From positions 1 to 55,280 of the forward strand of contig NZ_FQZU01000039.1 of NCBI RefSeq assembly GCF_900142135.1: a stretch of DNA of 55,280 nt, written 5' to 3'. Positions within the stretch are counted from its first letter, which is position 1; the number at the start of each line of letters is the position of its first letter. Of this stretch, positions 52,915-55,280 are shown one piece after another. This stretch comes from Desulfatibacillum alkenivorans DSM 16219. Lineage in GTDB: Bacteria > Desulfobacterota > Desulfobacteria > Desulfobacterales > Desulfatibacillaceae. The notes under the pieces were generated by a model that was not told where the DNA came from, did no database searches, and worked only from the letters and a program-made list of their open reading frames with translations. The translations under genes and the position numbers were made by a program.

Positions 52915-54486
52915 TTAATTGTCTTTCCCGGTCTGGTTTTTTTCGGCCAGCCGGTTTTTTTCAAACGCCGCACCCATGTGGAAATCATTGGGGAAAAACA
53001 CCATGGAATCTTTCGGCGCCTGGCTTTTTATGGTTAACCCGCCATCGATAAACTCCACTGCAAGCGGCTGTCCGGTCAAAGGATTTAAAGGAAGTACCCC
53101 TAAAAAATCCGGAACAAGGGCATCAAGGCTTTTCGGATATTGGCCATGTTCAATACGGTAGTCCCATAAGGCTCTGATTAATATTTCCATGTTGTTATGA
53201 AGTTGTGCGGAGCATTTAAAGTCCATGGCGCCAAATTTGTACAAACCACCAAGCATCTGACCGATATAACTGTGCTCATATTCCGCAAATGATTGGCTAA
53301 GGTTTTCCCGAAAGTTGATGCAGGGCCGTTCAACCAATAGTTTCCAGTTTTTCAAAAGTATCTCCATTTGGTCGAACTGGTAATTGATGAACAGCGTTTC
53401 CATTGGAAGGGCGCAACAAACCTTATCGATAAAATACATTTCTCCGGATAGTTTCCGGACGCAGGAAGCGTCCTCAAGTTTAAAATCCTGGCTGACCATG
53501 GCTTGGGCAACCCAGGTAAACTCCAATTCCAGGGGTTTTTGGGGGAAGTCATAAAATGCAGCAGTGGAGGCGGGAAGCATCGCATTCTCAGGCTTTCCTT
53601 CGGAAGCAAACAGGCATTTTTCTTCATAGTCCCTGATCAGTCCCTGAAAGTGAGGTCCGAAATAATGAAGACTTTTCCCTGGAAATTTTTGAAGCCGGTT
53701 TGAAAACAAGCGCAGGTCGTTCAAAATCTGTCCCGCTTCGTACAAACGCCCTTTGGCTGCAAGATTCATGGCTGCCAAGCCGCAAAATCGGAACAGATCG
53801 AGTTGGCCCTGTGTATCTTTATAATCGTAAAATTCATCATCCAGAGAAAATGGATAGTAGTACCCGGGCCTGAGGCTGGCTTCCAGCATTTTAGCCAGCA
53901 CATGAGGATGATTGGCTAAAAGCCATTTCACTTCGCCACTCAAAGGGTCAAATCCAGGCTGAATCGCTTTTTCCATAAACTCGGATTCTTCGTGGCTGAA
54001 AACGTCGAACAAGGACTTGTATATCAGAAACGAGTTTTTCTCGTCCGGAATGGGGCAGGGCAGGCCGGCCATGGCCTGATCCATAAAAGCCTGGGCCATT
54101 TCTATATTGTTTTTTGCAAGGAGGCTATTTTGGCCGATCAGGGTAAGAAACAATATTGCCATCACGGCCGTGGCTGTCAGCAGGGGCTTAAAAAAGGATT
54201 TGATTTTGAATTTAACGAAAATGAGGATGCTCAGGGCAGTGGCTATTATCGCCGCAGATGCGGAGTATTGAACCGTCCACGAAGGGATGTACCCAACGAA
54301 ATTCATGACCCAGAAATACAGCACCGCGCAACCGGCGGCTGTCAGGAACAAAAGGCTATACAGAACAAGCAAGGCGGCCTTGAGCCATGTGCGCTGGATT
54401 TTGTGAAACACAAAGGCGACCGCTGCACTCACACAAAGCGGCAAAACCAAACTTTCCAGCCAGATCAATACATAGCCGAAAACCAT
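52915..54486 (-). CDS. Membrane protein with pseudopilin-like C-terminal segment, unknown function
   Basis: A 523-residue protein with about four membrane segments in residues 1-120, then a large hydrophilic part, mostly helical. Near residue 445-500 it reads ALWDYRIEHGQYPKSLDALVPDFLGVLPLNPLTGQPLAVE, resembling the conserved end of type II secretion pseudopilins (AYRxxHGxYPxSLxxL...DPFTGxPL). I do not recognise the whole. Codon use and base composition look more AT-rich than its neighbours, which hints at recent acquisition. GAAGGGAAAG precedes the ATG. It is isolated from operons: 862 bp of repeats on one side, a terminator on the other. Confidence 0.75.
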   Translation of the reverse strand: MVFGYVLIWLESLVLPLCVSAAVAFVFHKIQRTWLKAALLVLYSLLFLTAAGCAVLYFWVMNFVGYIPSWTVQYSASAAIIATALSILIFVKFKIKSFFKPLLTATAVMAILFLTLIGQNSLLAKNNIEMAQAFMDQAMAGLPCPIPDEKNSFLIYKSLFDVFSHEESEFMEKAIQPGFDPLSGEVKWLLANHPHVLAKMLEASLRPGYYYPFSLDDEFYDYKDTQGQLDLFRFCGLAAMNLAAKGRLYEAGQILNDLRLFSNRLQKFPGKSLHYFGPHFQGLIRDYEEKCLFASEGKPENAMLPASTAAFYDFPQKPLELEFTWVAQAMVSQDFKLEDASCVRKLSGEMYFIDKVCCALPMETLFINYQFDQMEILLKNWKLLVERPCINFRENLSQSFAEYEHSYIGQMLGGLYKFGAMDFKCSAQLHNNMEILIRALWDYRIEHGQYPKSLDALVPDFLGVLPLNPLTGQPLAVEFIDGGLTIKSQAPKDSMVFFPNDFHMGAAFEKNRLAEKNQTGKDN

Positions 54487-54607
54487 GTGCTTTCCCTTCT
54501 TTTATTTGCGTATAAAAAACAATAAAAACTGTTATAGCATGGAAAATAATATCTCAAAACAAAAATGGGGACAAAACGGACAGTGCGGGAAGGAAGGCTG
54601 CTCCACA

Positions 54608-54646
54608 AAAAAAAGGCCTCGCCCAAAAGCGAAGCCCTTTTTTTAA
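54608..54646 (-). terminator. Intrinsic terminator after the second etfA
   Basis: On the minus strand GGGCTTCGC pairs, with one mismatch, with GCGAGGCC, followed by eight T. It lies 46 bp after the etfA copy 2 stop, so that copy ends an operon. Confidence 0.8.
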
Positions 54647-54689
54647 AGATATTGAAAGTCCGGCGGCATGGCCGCTGAAACAAAAAGGC

Positions 54690-55280
54690 GATTAGCCCTT
54701 CATTTCTTCGAGCTTTTCTTGCATTTCGGGCATGATTTCCAGGATGTCGCCCACAATGCCCACGTCCGCCACCTGGAAGATGGGAGCCTTGGGGTTCTTG
54801 TTCACGGCCACGATGAAAGGATTGCCCTTCAAGCCGCCCAAGTGCTGGAAGGCGCCGGAGATGCCCATGGCCATGTAAACCTTGGGCTTGACCGTCTGGC
54901 CGGAGGTGCCCACCTGACGGGCGTGCTCCAACCACTTGGAGTCGACAATCGGACGGGAGCAGGATACGTCCGCGCCCATGATCTTGGCCAGGTCAAAAGC
55001 CACTTCCAGGTTGTCCTCGCTCTCGATGCCGCGGCCGATGGACAAAAGCACCTCGCTCTTGGTGATGTCCACGTCGCCCACTTCGGCGGCCACGGTTTCC
55101 AGATACTTGCGGCCCACCGCCGGAACGTCGGCGGCCTTCTCTTCCACGGCTCCGCCTGCTCCGCCCGCTTCGTCGCCCGCGAAGGCGCCCGGACGCACCG
55201 TGATCACGGCGCCGCCGGATACGTCGGCGTCCATCTTGGCGTAAACCTGGCCGGAGTATTCCTGGCGGACGGCGGTCAGC
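54690..55280. repeat. Right arm of the 591-bp terminal inverted repeat
   Basis: Reverse complement of 1-591. The break in identity is at base 54689, two bases after the etfA stop codon. Confidence 0.93.
54692..55280 (-). CDS. etfA: Electron transfer flavoprotein alpha subunit, C-terminal part (copy 2, 5' end outside window)
   Basis: The same 195 residues as copy 1, read on the minus strand and entering from the right edge. All EtfA FAD-domain motifs are intact. Unlike copy 1 it is not followed by an acyl-CoA dehydrogenase gene but by a terminator, so it probably serves a different operon, whose upstream genes (likely etfB) lie outside the window. Exact identity of two copies implies recent duplication or ongoing gene conversion. 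Confidence 0.95.
   Translation of the reverse strand, partial: LTAVRQEYSGQVYAKMDADVSGGAVITVRPGAFAGDEAGGAGGAVEEKAADVPAVGRKYLETVAAEVGDVDITKSEVLLSIGRGIESEDNLEVAFDLAKIMGADVSCSRPIVDSKWLEHARQVGTSGQTVKPKVYMAMGISGAFQHLGGLKGNPFIVAVNKNPKAPIFQVADVGIVGDILEIMPEMQEKLEEMKG

Noticed and set aside
1-55280. CRISPR arrays, tRNA or rRNA genes, transposases, integrases or phage genes
   Set aside because: No regular direct-repeat array, cloverleaf-like gene or conserved protein of these classes was seen in reading both strands.

Overview
The window carries about 45 confident protein genes, dense and mostly in short operons, with GC-rich third positions. The gene content (trifunctional ETF/acyl-CoA dehydrogenase metabolism, a long-chain acyl-CoA synthetase, a TamA/TamB pair, twitching-type ATPases, many PAS/receiver proteins, CKK(I/V) zinc-motif regulators) points to a Gram-negative, anaerobic, fatty-acid-oxidising Desulfobacterota member. 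It reads most like Desulfobacterales, and Desulfatibacillum is the genus it reminds me of. That placement is recognition, not a database result. No rRNA, tRNA, CRISPR, transposase or phage gene was seen.

Layout. 1-1773: 3' part of an etfA followed by an acyl-CoA dehydrogenase. 1854-11001 (minus strand): a long biosynthetic run rpmF // fabG-acpP-fabF-glyA-nrdR-ribD-ribE-ribBA-ribH-nusB. It makes fatty acids, C1 units and flavins, and includes a ribonucleotide reductase regulator and an antitermination factor. The plsX, fabH and fabD genes I would expect between rpmF and fabG are absent; 563 bp with a palindromic element sits there. 11507-17619 (plus): yggT, a DivIVA-like gene, two PilT-family ATPases, a zinc-ribbon/pseudo-receiver protein, a 50-residue microprotein, a metallo-beta-lactamase-fold hydrolase, a receiver/zinc-motif regulator and a secreted protein. 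17633-24525: a broken GyrI-like gene, a membrane protein, a DEAD-type helicase, a chalcone-isomerase-like exported protein, a 208-bp inverted-repeat element, a hybrid PAS kinase and a B12-fold protein. 24506-28320: purQ and a large purL, overlapping each other and the B12-fold gene.

28498-34275: tamA-tamB for outer-membrane biogenesis. 34380-38983: a receiver/PP2C phosphatase, a glycine-zipper lipoprotein, a small helical protein, another MBL hydrolase, queF and a second lipoprotein. 38970-43863 (minus): dusB, ftsK, queD and dnaJ, so queF, dusB and queD give a loose tRNA-modification grouping. 44147-46737: an ECF-like sigma factor with a cysteine-bearing tail, a DUF3795 cysteine-rich protein and a convergent FecR-domain protein. 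47079-49993: a PAS protein that looks like a degenerate histidine kinase, a cognate receiver/zinc-motif protein and an exported START-domain protein. 50056-51855: acyl-CoA synthetase. 52053-52914: non-coding, repeat-bearing. 52915-54486: an unusual membrane protein. 54690-55280: a second etfA 3' part.

The most striking structural fact is that bases 1-591 and 54690-55280 are, as far as I can read, an identical inverted repeat covering the etfA 3' end. Identity breaks two bases after the stop codon, and the repeat runs off both window edges. The most interesting candidate systems are the degenerate-kinase/receiver-zinc pair (47079-48834) with its paralogue at 16550, the cysteine-tailed sigma factor with its DUF3795 partner, and the B12-fold protein lacking the ligand histidine that is coupled to purQ.
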